From the NCBI GenBank assembly GCA_036557405.1, contig DATBHO010000042.1, positions 1 to 53,115 of the forward strand: DNA of 53,115 nucleotides. The letters are read 5' to 3'. Within the stretch, counting starts at the first letter, position 1. Every line of letters starts with the position of its first letter. Positions 1 to 8,582 of this stretch are shown one piece after another. A program made the translations under genes and the position numbers. A model generated the notes under the pieces. The model was not told where the DNA came from and searched no databases. It was given only the letters and a program-made list of their open reading frames with translations. This DNA comes from TA-21 sp036557405. Lineage in GTDB: Archaea; Thermoproteota; Nitrososphaeria; Nitrososphaerales; Nitrososphaeraceae.

Positions 1-19
1 CATAGATAAAAACACAAAA

Positions 20-253
20 ATGATAAAGAAATTAGGCTCCAACGAGTGGTTTATAACATTAGATGAAAACCGTAAGTTTTTGTGCGACTGTCTTCGAGGT
101 TACATATCTTATCTGGAGATATCAAAGAGCGCAATTGCAACAAAATTACAGGAAACACTGTCGTTACCTGTTATTGATTTAACCAAAGTTGATGACGAAC
201 TACAATTATCAAATATAATATTAAAAAATTCATGTGCGGATCATAACTCTTAG
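20..253 (+). CDS. Small hypothetical protein, possibly 5'-truncated
   Basis: A 77-residue reading frame whose first ATG is at position 20. The frame stays open back to the window edge, so the true start may lie upstream and this may be only the C-terminal part of a longer protein. It is mixed polar/hydrophobic, with two cysteines near residues 22-24 (CDC), no obvious membrane segment and no family I recognise. It lies on the same strand as the nuclease-like gene but 300 bp before it, so an operon is not indicated. Confidence 0.4.
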   Translation: MIKKLGSNEWFITLDENRKFLCDCLRGYISYLEISKSAIATKLQETLSLPVIDLTKVDDELQLSNIILKNSCADHNS

Positions 254-561
254 ATTTTCTGGACTCACTTGATAATATTAGGTAAACTTTATTGTTTGAA
301 ACTGAATAATTCGGAAATTGTGAAATTGCTCTTAGCGTTACTCATTCTTCCCCTTCATTGTAATTAATCATTTAGATGCCGAAGCGATGGATTGGAAAAA
401 GCTATTCCTTATAGGTTCAGGAGGGATGAAGGACAAATTTGTCTTCTAAAGAGGATTCGGAAGGGATTTCCATTGTTTACAATTAGAATCTCTTTTCTGT
501 TGAAGAAAAATGGAAACTAACTCTGGGAGATAGTCCTATTCAAGTAATGCTTTAATATTCT
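254..561. other. Intergenic stretch, nothing recognised
   Basis: About 308 bp with stop codons in all frames on both strands apart from peptides shorter than about 20 codons. I see no tRNA, no clear TATA/BRE pair and no repeat. It presumably contains the promoter of the nuclease-like gene that follows. Confidence 0.5.
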
Positions 562-1230
562 ATGTCGAAACTTGTAGTATTGAAGGTTGTACTTTTCTCA
601 TTACTTTCCTTGACTCTTGTGATATATGTAATTCTCCCTGCCGAATACTATGAAGCTTCAGCACGATGTCCAAACGGGTATCATAAAGACGAAAGTGGCG
701 AATGTGAAAAAGTTGTTAACAATAAAGGACAACCACGTTGTCCAAATGGTTACCACAGAAGTCCAGATGGGGATTGTGAGAAGGTGAGCGATGATAATAA
801 CAGTGGATCCAAAAAATCAGATTCCAATAAGAAAGAGAGCAAGAATTTGCAATCATCAAGAATGGATAAATGTGAAGGCAACGCCGATTGTTTTGAAGGT
901 ATCATAACAGAAGTAGTTGATGGTGATACGTTGGACGTAAATAATGTAAGGATCCGTCTATCCTTAGTAAATACTCCTGAAGTTAATGAAGCCGGTTACT
1001 CTGATGCTAAACATTTCACAGAGACAAATTGTAAAGTAGGAACACATGCTATTGTAGATGAAGATGACGGTCAGAAGGGAGGAAGCTATGGTAGAATGAT
1101 AGGTATGGTATTTTGTGAAAATATGAAAAATTCATTGAACGAAGCACTCTTGACTTCTGGCAATGCTGAAATACTTACAGAATATTGTGATGTCTCTGAA
1201 TTTGCTATGGCAGATTGGACCAATTGTTAA
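562..1230 (+). CDS. Secreted staphylococcal-nuclease-like (TNase/SNase) protein
   Basis: A 222-residue exported protein. Residues 1-28 form a signal peptide or anchor (short polar start, then a Leu/Val-rich stretch). Next come two copies of a Cys-rich motif beginning RCPNGYH, a Ser/Lys/Asn-rich linker, and from about residue 112 an SNase fold: VVDGDTLDV, then RLSLVNTPE, then SYGRMIG. These match the family's metal and catalytic signature (D..D, R...D-TPE, R), but the Asp of the usual VDTPE is Asn here. Several Cys residues suggest disulfides outside the cell. Likely role: extracellular phosphodiesterase on nucleic acid, although the Asp-to-Asn change leaves activity uncertain. The start was chosen at the ATG that gives a clean signal peptide. 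Confidence 0.75.
   Translation: MSKLVVLKVVLFSLLSLTLVIYVILPAEYYEASARCPNGYHKDESGECEKVVNNKGQPRCPNGYHRSPDGDCEKVSDDNNSGSKKSDSNKKESKNLQSSRMDKCEGNADCFEGIITEVVDGDTLDVNNVRIRLSLVNTPEVNEAGYSDAKHFTETNCKVGTHAIVDEDDGQKGGSYGRMIGMVFCENMKNSLNEALLTSGNAEILTEYCDVSEFAMADWTNC
664..786 (+). repeat. Two in-frame copies of a 17-residue Cys-rich RCPNGYH motif
   Basis: Within the nuclease-like protein, residues about 35-51 and 59-75 share RCPNGYH, then an acidic/Gly segment, then a Cys-Glu-Lys-Val ending, separated by a short Gln/Asn linker. Each copy holds two Cys, suggesting a small disulfide loop repeated between the membrane-proximal end and the catalytic domain. The DNA of the two copies differs at many third positions, so the duplication is not recent. 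Confidence 0.75.
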
Positions 1231-1253
1231 ACGAATTCTCATACCAATTCGTT
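1230..1253 (+). terminator. Perfect 8-bp hairpin just after the nuclease-like gene
   Basis: AACGAATT and AATTCGTT form an 8-bp inverted repeat around an 8-nt loop. The repeat begins at the last base of the stop codon. No long T-run follows, so a terminator role is only plausible; it could stabilise the mRNA 3' end. Confidence 0.35.
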
Positions 1254-1375
1254 TGCTTCGTATGAATATAGAATATTATCATTGCTATTTGGGAGGAATT
1301 TAATTTGTTTACTGTATGAATCTAACACTAGGTATATTTCTAAAAGAGGATTTAAATTCATTCATCCTTTAAGTC

Positions 1376-1483
1376 CTAAAAGGAAACCAAAGAGTCGGGA
1401 TCCGGCGTAGGCGCTCTCATTGCATTAAGAAACAGTGTCCAAGGGTCAAGTTCCGATTCTTCCACTACTTCTGTTTTTCTCAA
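1376..1483 (-). pseudogene. Relic of the N-terminus of a tyrosine integrase/recombinase
   Basis: Reading the minus strand from a TTG at 1483 gives 35 codons that end at a TAG (1376-1378). The centre reads ELDPWTLFLNAMRAP, which resembles the N-terminal core-binding start of thaumarchaeal XerA/phage-type integrases as I remember them (an acidic stretch, DPW.LFL..M..AP, then a TRxxY segment). The downstream part looks frameshifted and no catalytic domain follows. It lies 56 bp beyond the 3' end of tRNA-Arg and on the same strand, the arrangement left by elements integrating at tRNA genes. The assignment rests on a short motif, so it is tentative. Confidence 0.45.
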
Positions 1484-1539
1484 TATTTCTGTTCACCATA
1501 AATAATTACGAAACCCACATAAAAGCACTGATATCGGTA

Positions 1540-1614
1540 CGGGCCCAGAGGGATTTGAACCCTCGACCAACTACTCCGCAGGCAGCCATTCTATCCAAAC
1601 TGAACTATGGGTCC
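1540..1614 (-). tRNA. tRNA-Arg (anticodon GCG)
   Basis: On the minus strand the sequence folds as a class I tRNA: acceptor GGACCCA/TGGGCCC, D-stem GTTC/GAAT, anticodon stem GCTGC/GTAGT with loop CTGCGGA (anticodon GCG, reading CGC/CGT), five-base variable loop, T-stem GAGGG/CCCTC with loop TTCAAAT, discriminator G at 1540. No intron and no encoded CCA. Position 3 (A) opposes position 70 (C), the only mismatch in the acceptor stem. Confidence 0.92.
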
Positions 1615-1635
1615 AAATTGTTCTAATGTTAAATC

Positions 1636-1643
1636 CTTATATG
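1636..1643 (-). promoter_or_regulatory. TATA box of tRNA-Arg
   Basis: CATATAAG on the minus strand lies about 22-29 bp upstream of the tRNA 5' end at 1614, the usual archaeal spacing. Confidence 0.5.
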
Positions 1644-1787
1644 AACTAGTTGGGTGAATCCTGGCCATTTTAGATTTAGAGTTAATTCAGGGATTAAAAT
1701 TGAAATGAATGTCACTTACAACACACTTTCACTTTCTCAAACAATATATGTAGATAAAATTGATTATCCTTAGTAAATCGATCTAAT

Positions 1788-2732
1788 ATGACTAAGCTCT
1801 TTATTGAAGAAATTGAAGAACGGATAGTACTATTTGATGGGGCTATGGGAACAGAAATCCAGAAACTAAAACCTAAATCAGAAGATTTTCCAAACAATAA
1901 AGATGGGTTCAATGATGGACTTGTCTTATCTAGGCCTGAATGGATTGAAAGAATACATTTGAGTTATTTACAAGCCGGATCAGATTGTATAGAAACAAAT
2001 ACCTTTGGAAGTAACCAAATAAAGCTCCAAGAATATGGATTTGGTGACAAAACAATTTCAATAAATCGGACAGCAGCAGAACTTGCAAGGAGAGTGGTTA
2101 AGAAATTTTCAGATGAAATAAAATACGTGGTTGGATCAATGGGCCCCACAGGATATCTGCCTAGTTCAAACGATCCTGATTTAGGTAATATCAGTTTAAA
2201 TAAAATTACAGAGGCCTTTGATTTGCAGGCCCAGGGTCTAATATTAGGAGGTGTCGATGTTCTGCTCATAGAAACAAGCCAGGATATATTGGAAGTCAAG
2301 CTCGCTATTACAGGATCGTTAGACGCAATGGAAAAAACTGGGAAAGAGGTACCAATAATATCTAATGTAACTTTGGACAAATATGGCAAGATGTTACTTG
2401 GGACAAACGTCCAATCAGCATATACGACGGTAAGCGATATGGGTATTTCTGTTTTTGGACTAAATTGTTCCACCGGACCAGATGAAATGGAATCAAGCAT
2501 AAGATGGTTAGACGAGCAAAATGAACTTCCTATCTTGGTCATGCCAAATGCTGGCATGCCAATTAACGAAGGGGGAAATGCAGTTTATAGGATGACCTCA
2601 AAAGACATGTCTCATAAACTTGAAGAATTCTTGAATAAATACAAGAGAGTCAGAATAATAGGAGGTTGTTGTGGAACAACTCCTGAGCATATCAGAGAAC
2701 TCAAAAATACCCTAAAATCGTATAACTTATAA
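1788..2732 (+). CDS. metH: Methionine synthase, homocysteine-binding subunit (MetH N-terminal module)
   Basis: A 314-residue homocysteine S-methyltransferase domain that binds and activates homocysteine by zinc. It starts with the family signature FDGAMGTE (residues 16-23). The zinc cysteines are visible: C227 in GLNCSTGP and the C294-C295 pair in GGCCGTTPEH, equivalent to the three Zn ligands of E. coli MetH. There are no pterin, cobalamin or activation domains in this protein; they are on the next gene, 34 bp downstream on the same strand. The two polypeptides together equal one full cobalamin-dependent methionine synthase. Confidence 0.9.
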   Translation: MTKLFIEEIEERIVLFDGAMGTEIQKLKPKSEDFPNNKDGFNDGLVLSRPEWIERIHLSYLQAGSDCIETNTFGSNQIKLQEYGFGDKTISINRTAAELARRVVKKFSDEIKYVVGSMGPTGYLPSSNDPDLGNISLNKITEAFDLQAQGLILGGVDVLLIETSQDILEVKLAITGSLDAMEKTGKEVPIISNVTLDKYGKMLLGTNVQSAYTTVSDMGISVFGLNCSTGPDEMESSIRWLDEQNELPILVMPNAGMPINEGGNAVYRMTSKDMSHKLEEFLNKYKRVRIIGGCCGTTPEHIRELKNTLKSYNL

Positions 2733-2766
2733 TTCACAAACTAATAATTGACAATATAACCATTAA

Positions 2767-5289
2767 ATGGACCTGAAACACGTACCCCGCGTTAGCTCAG
2801 CGTTAAAGGCTGTAGATCTAGTGCAGCTTCCTCCACCATTAATAATAGGAGAACGTCTCAACACACAGGGATCAAAAAGAGCAAAAAGACTAGTAATATC
2901 GGATGATTTTGACGGTCTTATAGATCTTGGTAGGGAACAAGTAGGTGACGGGGCGCATTGTATCGATGTGTGTGTAGCAACTACGGAAAGATCTGACGAA
3001 CTTGAATTTATGAAAAAGTTGGTGAAAAGATTAAGCCTGGAAATAGATGCACCTCTCGTAATTGACTCTACTGATCCTAAAGTAATTACTGAAGCAATTT
3101 ATCAAATTCCGGGAAGGCCTATCATTAATTCAATTAACCTGGAAGGAGACGGCTCGCGTTTCCACTCTCTTGCGCCAATAATGGCAAAATTTGGAATTCC
3201 ATCCATTACAATGTGTATAGGGCCAAATGGGATGGCCAAGTCATCAGATGATAAAATAAAAGTAGCAAAGTTACTCTTTGAGACCGGAAAAAAATACGGA
3301 TTAAAACCATGGCAATACATATTTGATGTACTTACATTCACATTAGCAACCGGAGAACAAGAATACGCAAATTCTGCAGTTGAAACCCTAAAAGGTATAT
3401 CCTTAGTAAAAAAAGAAATTGAAGGGTGTTTTACAACTCTAGGATTAAGTAATATCAGTTTTGGCCTTCCTGTAGATGCCAGAAAAATTATCAATTCAGT
3501 ATTTTTGCATCATGCATTAAAATCAGGACTTGATACTGTAATTATCAATGCAAGAGACATTATCCCCATAGGTGAAATTAAAGAGGAACAGGTTATACTT
3601 GCAGAGGATCTTATATTCAATAGGCATTCTAACGCTCTTTCTGATTTGATTTATTATTTTGAGAAAAAGAATGTTACATTTACTAAGAATATACCAAAGT
3701 TAGAAGAAATAAACAAAGAGTGGGATTTTGACAAACGCTGTTACTATCGTATAGTAAATCGTATCAAGGAGGGGATTGAAGATGACGTAGTTGGGTCTAT
3801 TACTAGCAAACTTGAGAAACAACTAAGGGTAAGCCCACATAACTTTGAAAAGAAGACAATCCTAAAGCAACATCCTGAGTCATCACATGAAGCTGCTGTA
3901 GAAACACTAAATGAAGTATTACTCCCAGCAATGAAAGAAGTTGGTGATAAGTTCGGAGCGGGTGAGCTAATTTTACCTTTTGTGCTGAAATCTGCAGAAT
4001 GTATGAAATCGGCAGTATTGGAACTGGAGAAATATCTTATTAAGAAACAAGGTGTTAGCAAAGGTAAACTAGTTCTCTGCACAGTATATGGTGATGTGCA
4101 TGACATAGGCAAGAATCTTGTAAAAACAATTTTCTCAAATAATGGCTATACAGTTTATGATCTTGGCAAACAGGTCCCAATCCAACAAATTATAGATAAA
4201 ATTAAAGAGGTTCAGGCGGATGCGGTTGGATTGTCTGCACTATTGGTTTCAACTTCAAAACAGATGCAGTATTTTGTTGAAAAAGCAAAGGAACTAGATA
4301 TCAGAATTCCAACTTTATGTGGAGGTGCGGCCATAAATAGTGATTACATAAATAGGATTGCTAAGGCAGATGAGGTATATAAGGCAGGACTTTTCTATTG
4401 TAAAACAGCCTTTGACGGGTTAAATATTATGAACAAATTAAGTTCTCCAGAAAGAGAAAGATTCATCCAGGAATGGAATAACAAGATTACCAAATTAGAG
4501 GATAAGAAAAAAGCAGAATTAAAAAGTGATATTGATAGCATAACCAAAAAAATAAAACCCGTGTCTCCTCCAAGCGTACCCCATATAGACACTCCAATAT
4601 ATCTAACACCTTCTGAAATTAACCTTAATGAGGTCTGGCAGTATCTGAATAAAAAATCTCTCTTTGTTCTATCATGGGGCATTAGAGGAAAAGCTGCTTC
4701 TAAAATGATTAGTGGCCCAGAAATACTACTCTCAGATTGGAAAAAGAAAGTAATTGATGAGGATCTGTTCTCACCGACTGTTGTATATTCTTATTTCAAA
4801 TGTTACAGCCAAGGTAACAAACTTGTTGTCATATCTGAGAGACAAGGTAATGTTGTTTTTGAGTTCCCTCGCTCATCCAAACCAAAAAGGCTCTGTATTA
4901 CTGATTACTTTGGATATCAAGACATTGTTGCTTTCCAGGTAGTTTCAGTAGGTCAAAAAATAGTTTCTAAAATTGAAGAATTAAATTCAAACAACGAATA
5001 TACAGATGCCTATTATCTTCATGGTTTGGCAGTGGAAACTGCAGAAGCTCTCGCAGAATGGACCCACAACAAAATTAGAAAAGAGTTGAAGCTCGATATA
5101 AATAGAGGACTCAGATATAGCTGGGGATATCCTAGTTGTCCTGACACTATGCAGCATTATTTGGTATGGAAACTAATTGATCCAACTAATTGTGACATCA
5201 ATCTTACATCTGCAGGTCAAATAACCCCCGAATACTCTACTGCAGCTATAGTAGTACATCATCCAGATGCAGAATATTTTATACTATAG
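2767..5289 (+). CDS. metH: Methionine synthase, pterin/cobalamin/reactivation subunit
   Basis: An 840-residue protein carrying the remaining MetH modules in order: pterin-binding TIM barrel (GERLNTQG at residues 28-35), four-helix cap, Rossmann cobalamin domain with D443-x-H445-xx-G448 (His445 is the lower axial cobalt ligand) and a GGAA motif, then the C-terminal AdoMet-dependent reactivation domain with the RGLRYSWGYPSCPD signature near residues 780-793. It should transfer methyl from a methylated pterin via B12 to homocysteine held by the preceding protein. Retention of the reactivation domain points to a conventional MetH rather than a minimal archaeal MetE-type enzyme. Confidence 0.92.
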   Translation: MDLKHVPRVSSALKAVDLVQLPPPLIIGERLNTQGSKRAKRLVISDDFDGLIDLGREQVGDGAHCIDVCVATTERSDELEFMKKLVKRLSLEIDAPLVIDSTDPKVITEAIYQIPGRPIINSINLEGDGSRFHSLAPIMAKFGIPSITMCIGPNGMAKSSDDKIKVAKLLFETGKKYGLKPWQYIFDVLTFTLATGEQEYANSAVETLKGISLVKKEIEGCFTTLGLSNISFGLPVDARKIINSVFLHHALKSGLDTVIINARDIIPIGEIKEEQVILAEDLIFNRHSNALSDLIYYFEKKNVTFTKNIPKLEEINKEWDFDKRCYYRIVNRIKEGIEDDVVGSITSKLEKQLRVSPHNFEKKTILKQHPESSHEAAVETLNEVLLPAMKEVGDKFGAGELILPFVLKSAECMKSAVLELEKYLIKKQGVSKGKLVLCTVYGDVHDIGKNLVKTIFSNNGYTVYDLGKQVPIQQIIDKIKEVQADAVGLSALLVSTSKQMQYFVEKAKELDIRIPTLCGGAAINSDYINRIAKADEVYKAGLFYCKTAFDGLNIMNKLSSPERERFIQEWNNKITKLEDKKKAELKSDIDSITKKIKPVSPPSVPHIDTPIYLTPSEINLNEVWQYLNKKSLFVLSWGIRGKAASKMISGPEILLSDWKKKVIDEDLFSPTVVYSYFKCYSQGNKLVVISERQGNVVFEFPRSSKPKRLCITDYFGYQDIVAFQVVSVGQKIVSKIEELNSNNEYTDAYYLHGLAVETAEALAEWTHNKIRKELKLDINRGLRYSWGYPSCPDTMQHYLVWKLIDPTNCDINLTSAGQITPEYSTAAIVVHHPDAEYFIL

Positions 5290-5312
5290 ACAAAATAACA
5301 GAAATGAGATAA

Positions 5313-5636
5313 ATGACAATTAATGATTTTGTCTTCTCATGTGCTGCGGATAACGTACCAGCATATTTTACCTATGAAGGGAAAAGTATGCTTATTGTAC
5401 AATCTAAGGATGGTGCAAAAAATAAGAAAAACGATTTCAAAAATATTGAGACTTTTATGAGCGCGCTGATATCACATGAATCCATGCACGTAGTAATAAC
5501 AAAATTGATAAATAGTCAGATTTCTGATTCATTGGATGATATTGAAATTATTGTAGAAAGATTTGGTAAGAAATTTCAAGTTAGTTTAAATAACATGTTC
5601 TTTTCAACAGATTTTAGTGGGATTATCACAAGCTAA
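5313..5636 (+). CDS. Small protein with an HExxH motif, unknown function
   Basis: A 107-residue protein starting 23 bp after the methionine synthase stop, so probably in the same transcript. Mid-protein it contains SHESMHVVI, which fits the HExxH zinc-protease pattern. The protein is very short for a peptidase, has no signal peptide, and a third ligand is not obvious, so the motif may be accidental. I do not recognise the family. Co-transcription would allow a link to MetH or B12 handling, but that is inference. Confidence 0.6.
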   Translation: MTINDFVFSCAADNVPAYFTYEGKSMLIVQSKDGAKNKKNDFKNIETFMSALISHESMHVVITKLINSQISDSLDDIEIIVERFGKKFQVSLNNMFFSTDFSGIITS

Positions 5637-5653
5637 AATTTTCATCTTTGTTC

Positions 5654-6490
5654 TTATGTCTCAGAACATGCAGCCTTTAGTGAAGTAACATAATTTTTTA
5701 GTCTATTTTGCAAGTTATGAATATTATTATTTTTATATTTATTTATCATCTGAATAATAGCACTCCCAACAATAACAGCATCGGCACCAATATTTGACAT
5801 AAGTTTTATATGATTTGGAGTGCTGATTCCAAAACCCACTGAAATATTGTTATTATTTGAACTTAATTTTTTAATGTTCTTAATCGCAGTAAGTGTATAA
5901 TTATTAAAAGAATTCCTCATTCCAGTGGTACCAAATACAGATACTACATAGACAAAACCTGTTGAAATCTCCAGCGTTTTTTTGATTCTAAAATTCGAAG
6001 TATTTGGGGCTACGAGAAAGACAGACGCCAAGCCGAACTTTTTTGAATACTTTAAATAATCTTTAGATTCTTCAATAGTCATATCAGGTAGAATAAAGCC
6101 ATCTGTTCCTGCATCCTTGGCAGTCTTCATGAATTCCTTGAACCCTCTTTTTTCCAAAATATTAGAGTATGTCATTATAAGAATTGGCAGGAGTGGATAC
6201 CTTTTCCTTATCTTCCTTATCAAATTCAAGCAAGTATCTGGGTTAATTCCATTCTGTAACGCCCTGAATGATGCCTCTTGAATTATTGGTCCATCTGCAA
6301 TTGGATCTGAAAAGGGAATACCAATCTCTATAATGTCAGCGCCTCCGTCAACAAGTGATGTAATTATTTTCTCACTTGTTATTAGATCCGGATACCCGCC
6401 CATAACATAGCATATGAGGCCTTTTTGCTTCTTTAACTTTAATTCATTAAATTTTTTCTCAATTTTATTACTTTCTAGAGGAATCACCAA
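5654..6490 (-). CDS. trpA: Tryptophan synthase alpha subunit
   Basis: A 278-residue TIM-barrel lyase that splits indole-3-glycerol phosphate to indole. The signature EIGIPFSDPIADGP carries the catalytic Glu (E55) and Asp (D66), and the phosphate-binding loops SVGFGIST and VIVGSAI are present. The start overlaps the end of trpB by 23 bp, consistent with translational coupling. It is the last gene of trpC-trpB-trpA. Confidence 0.95.
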   Translation of the reverse strand: MVIPLESNKIEKKFNELKLKKQKGLICYVMGGYPDLITSEKIITSLVDGGADIIEIGIPFSDPIADGPIIQEASFRALQNGINPDTCLNLIRKIRKRYPLLPILIMTYSNILEKRGFKEFMKTAKDAGTDGFILPDMTIEESKDYLKYSKKFGLASVFLVAPNTSNFRIKKTLEISTGFVYVVSVFGTTGMRNSFNNYTLTAIKNIKKLSSNNNNISVGFGISTPNHIKLMSNIGADAVIVGSAIIQMINKYKNNNIHNLQNRLKNYVTSLKAACSET

Positions 6491-7700
6491 CTTTACCCCC
6501 TTGAATGTATTTTTTTCTAATCTTTACTACTTGATCTATATCTTTATCGCCCCTCCCGGACAATGTAACGATAATGTTTTCATCTTTTCTCATTTTTTTT
6601 GCCAACTTCATTGCATATGAAATTGCATGACATGATTCTAAAGCCGGTATTATTCCTTCTAATCTCGTAAGCTTAAAAAATGCATTCAATGCTTCATTAT
6701 CACTACAGGTAACATATTTTGCACGCCCGATATCTTTTAGCTGCACATGTTGAGGACCAACGCCTGGATAATCCAATCCTGCAGAGATGCTATGTGTATC
6801 ATTTATCTGTCCATATTTATCCTGTAAGAGATATGTCCTCATTCCATGTAGTATTCCCTCCGATCCTAAGCTCAATGACGCCGAATGTTTTCCTGTTCTA
6901 ATACCTAAACCACCAGCTTCTACACCATACAATGAAACTTCAGTATCATCTAGAAATGGATAGAAGGTTCCCATAGCGTTACTACCACCGCCTACGCAAC
7001 AGACTAAAGCAGCTGGAGGTCTTGTAGTAATTTTTTTTAACTGTGATTTGATTTCCTTACCTATTACACTCTGGAAATCCCTTACGATCATAGGATATGG
7101 GTGCGGCCCTACCACAGAACCTATCAGATAGTATGTGTCTTTTACATTTGTTATCCAATCGCGTAACGCCTCATTAATCGCATCCTTCAAAGTTTTTGTC
7201 CCCGAATTTACGGAGTGCACTTTCGCTCCCAATAATTCCATTCTGAATGAATTTAATTTTTGCCGTTCAATATCAATTGATCCCATGTAGATTTCTGCCT
7301 TCAATCCAAGGACAGCTGCCGCCATTGCAGTTCCTACTCCGTGTTGACCCGCACCAGTCTCGGCAATTATTCTTTTTTTGCCCATTTTCTTTGCTAACAG
7401 ACACTGTCCCAAACAATTATTAGTTTTGTGTGCTCCACCATGTAAAAGATCTTCTCTTTTAAGAAGGATCTTTGCACCTCCTACATAATCAGTCAGATTT
7501 TTAGCAAAATAGAGTGGTGTAGGTCTTCCAGCATAATTTTGAAGGTAATAATTGAGTTCCTTCTTAAAATTCAGAGTATTTTTTATTTTTTCATATGCAA
7601 CTTCAAGTTCACTAATTGCCGGAATCAAAGTCTCTGGAATAAATTTCCCACCGAATTTTCCATATTTACCATCGATTGGAAACTCTTGTAACTTGGTCAT
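6468..7700 (-). CDS. trpB: Tryptophan synthase beta subunit
   Basis: A 410-residue PLP enzyme joining indole and serine. The PLP lysine is K92 in GGAHKTNNCLGQ, and the phosphate loop GGGSNAMG and the terminal SGRGDKDI motif are visible. Length and the GGAHKTN context fit TrpB1, the type that partners TrpA, rather than stand-alone TrpB2. It begins 24 bp after trpC. Confidence 0.95.
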   Translation of the reverse strand: MTKLQEFPIDGKYGKFGGKFIPETLIPAISELEVAYEKIKNTLNFKKELNYYLQNYAGRPTPLYFAKNLTDYVGGAKILLKREDLLHGGAHKTNNCLGQCLLAKKMGKKRIIAETGAGQHGVGTAMAAAVLGLKAEIYMGSIDIERQKLNSFRMELLGAKVHSVNSGTKTLKDAINEALRDWITNVKDTYYLIGSVVGPHPYPMIVRDFQSVIGKEIKSQLKKITTRPPAALVCCVGGGSNAMGTFYPFLDDTEVSLYGVEAGGLGIRTGKHSASLSLGSEGILHGMRTYLLQDKYGQINDTHSISAGLDYPGVGPQHVQLKDIGRAKYVTCSDNEALNAFFKLTRLEGIIPALESCHAISYAMKLAKKMRKDENIIVTLSGRGDKDIDQVVKIRKKYIQGGKVGDSSRK

Positions 7701-7724
7701 AGTTAAAAACTCAAATTTGCATAT

Positions 7725-8543
7725 TCATATAATATTTTGAGCATGAGATAACTCCTTTATCTTTTCACAAACGTTACCAGATTCCATAATGCTTGTACCA
7801 ATCAGAAATGCATCAACTCCAATTGATTTTAATTTCGTAATCTCATCTGATTTGGATATTCCACTTTCACTTATTATAATATTGTTTTGTTTGTCAAATT
7901 GTTGTAACAACATAATAGTAACGTTAATATCAACTTCAAGAGTATTTAAATTTCTATTATTAATACCAATAAGCTGCCTCCTATTCCTCAGGACTTCTCC
8001 AAACTCATCTTCTGAGTGAACTTCGGTAATGACCTCTAGGCCTTTTTTCATGGCATAATCAGAAAATTTTTCTAGACTTCCTTCACTAAAACCCTTATCG
8101 AATACTGATTTAATCAACAAGATACAATCTGCGCCTATTCTCTTTGCTGCATCAATTTGAACCTCGCTAACTATGATATCCTTCATTAATAAAGGGACGC
8201 TGACACTTTTTCTAATAGATGCAAGATTATCAATAGATCCATCAAATAAGTAGGGTTGAGTTAGAACAGAAATTCCCACTGATCCAGAATTAGTCATATT
8301 TATGGCCAAATCCTTCGGGTCTATTTTGGATTGATCAAGGATTCTACCTTTTGATGGAGATGCAAACTTAATTTCTGAAATTATCGGAATATGAGTACAT
8401 GACAAGATTATTTTTTTAAGTGAAATTACTGAATGACTGTCATAATCGTAATTATCTGCATCATACAACCCTTGATTGATCGCTTTGTAAGAATTATCGG
8501 CTAATGTTTTAAGCCCCGTTTGTCTAGAAAAAAATTTACTCAA
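7725..8543 (-). CDS. trpC: Indole-3-glycerol phosphate synthase
   Basis: A 272-residue TIM barrel with the family motifs SEIKFASPSKG, LMKDIIVSE, GINNRNL and ISESGISKSDEI. It closes the ring of carboxyphenylamino-deoxyribulose phosphate to give the TrpA substrate. The start is a TTG at 8543; a TATA element about 30 bp upstream supports it as first gene of the operon. Genes for trpD, E, F and G are not in the window. Confidence 0.93.
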   Translation of the reverse strand: MSKFFSRQTGLKTLADNSYKAINQGLYDADNYDYDSHSVISLKKIILSCTHIPIISEIKFASPSKGRILDQSKIDPKDLAINMTNSGSVGISVLTQPYLFDGSIDNLASIRKSVSVPLLMKDIIVSEVQIDAAKRIGADCILLIKSVFDKGFSEGSLEKFSDYAMKKGLEVITEVHSEDEFGEVLRNRRQLIGINNRNLNTLEVDINVTIMLLQQFDKQNNIIISESGISKSDEITKLKSIGVDAFLIGTSIMESGNVCEKIKELSHAQNII

Positions 8544-8553
8544 GGTGACATCT

Positions 8554-8582
8554 GACAGTAATGCCTGTCTTAATCATATAAC
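8554..8582 (-). promoter_or_regulatory. trp operon promoter with possible operator dyad
   Basis: On the minus strand TTATATGAT (8573-8582) is a TATA box about 30 bp ahead of the TTG start. Between it and the start lies GACAG-6 nt-CTGTC (8554-8569), a small inverted repeat placed where a repressor would block initiation. The dyad is short and could be chance. Confidence 0.4.

Noticed and set aside
1435..1626. Plus-strand frame of 63 codons over the tRNA-Arg region
   Set aside because: It runs antisense through tRNA-Arg and the integrase relic, and its composition is noise.
2733..2766. Riboswitch ahead of the second methionine synthase gene
   Set aside because: Only 34 bp with no stem-loop; B12 and SAM riboswitches are essentially bacterial and no consensus is visible.
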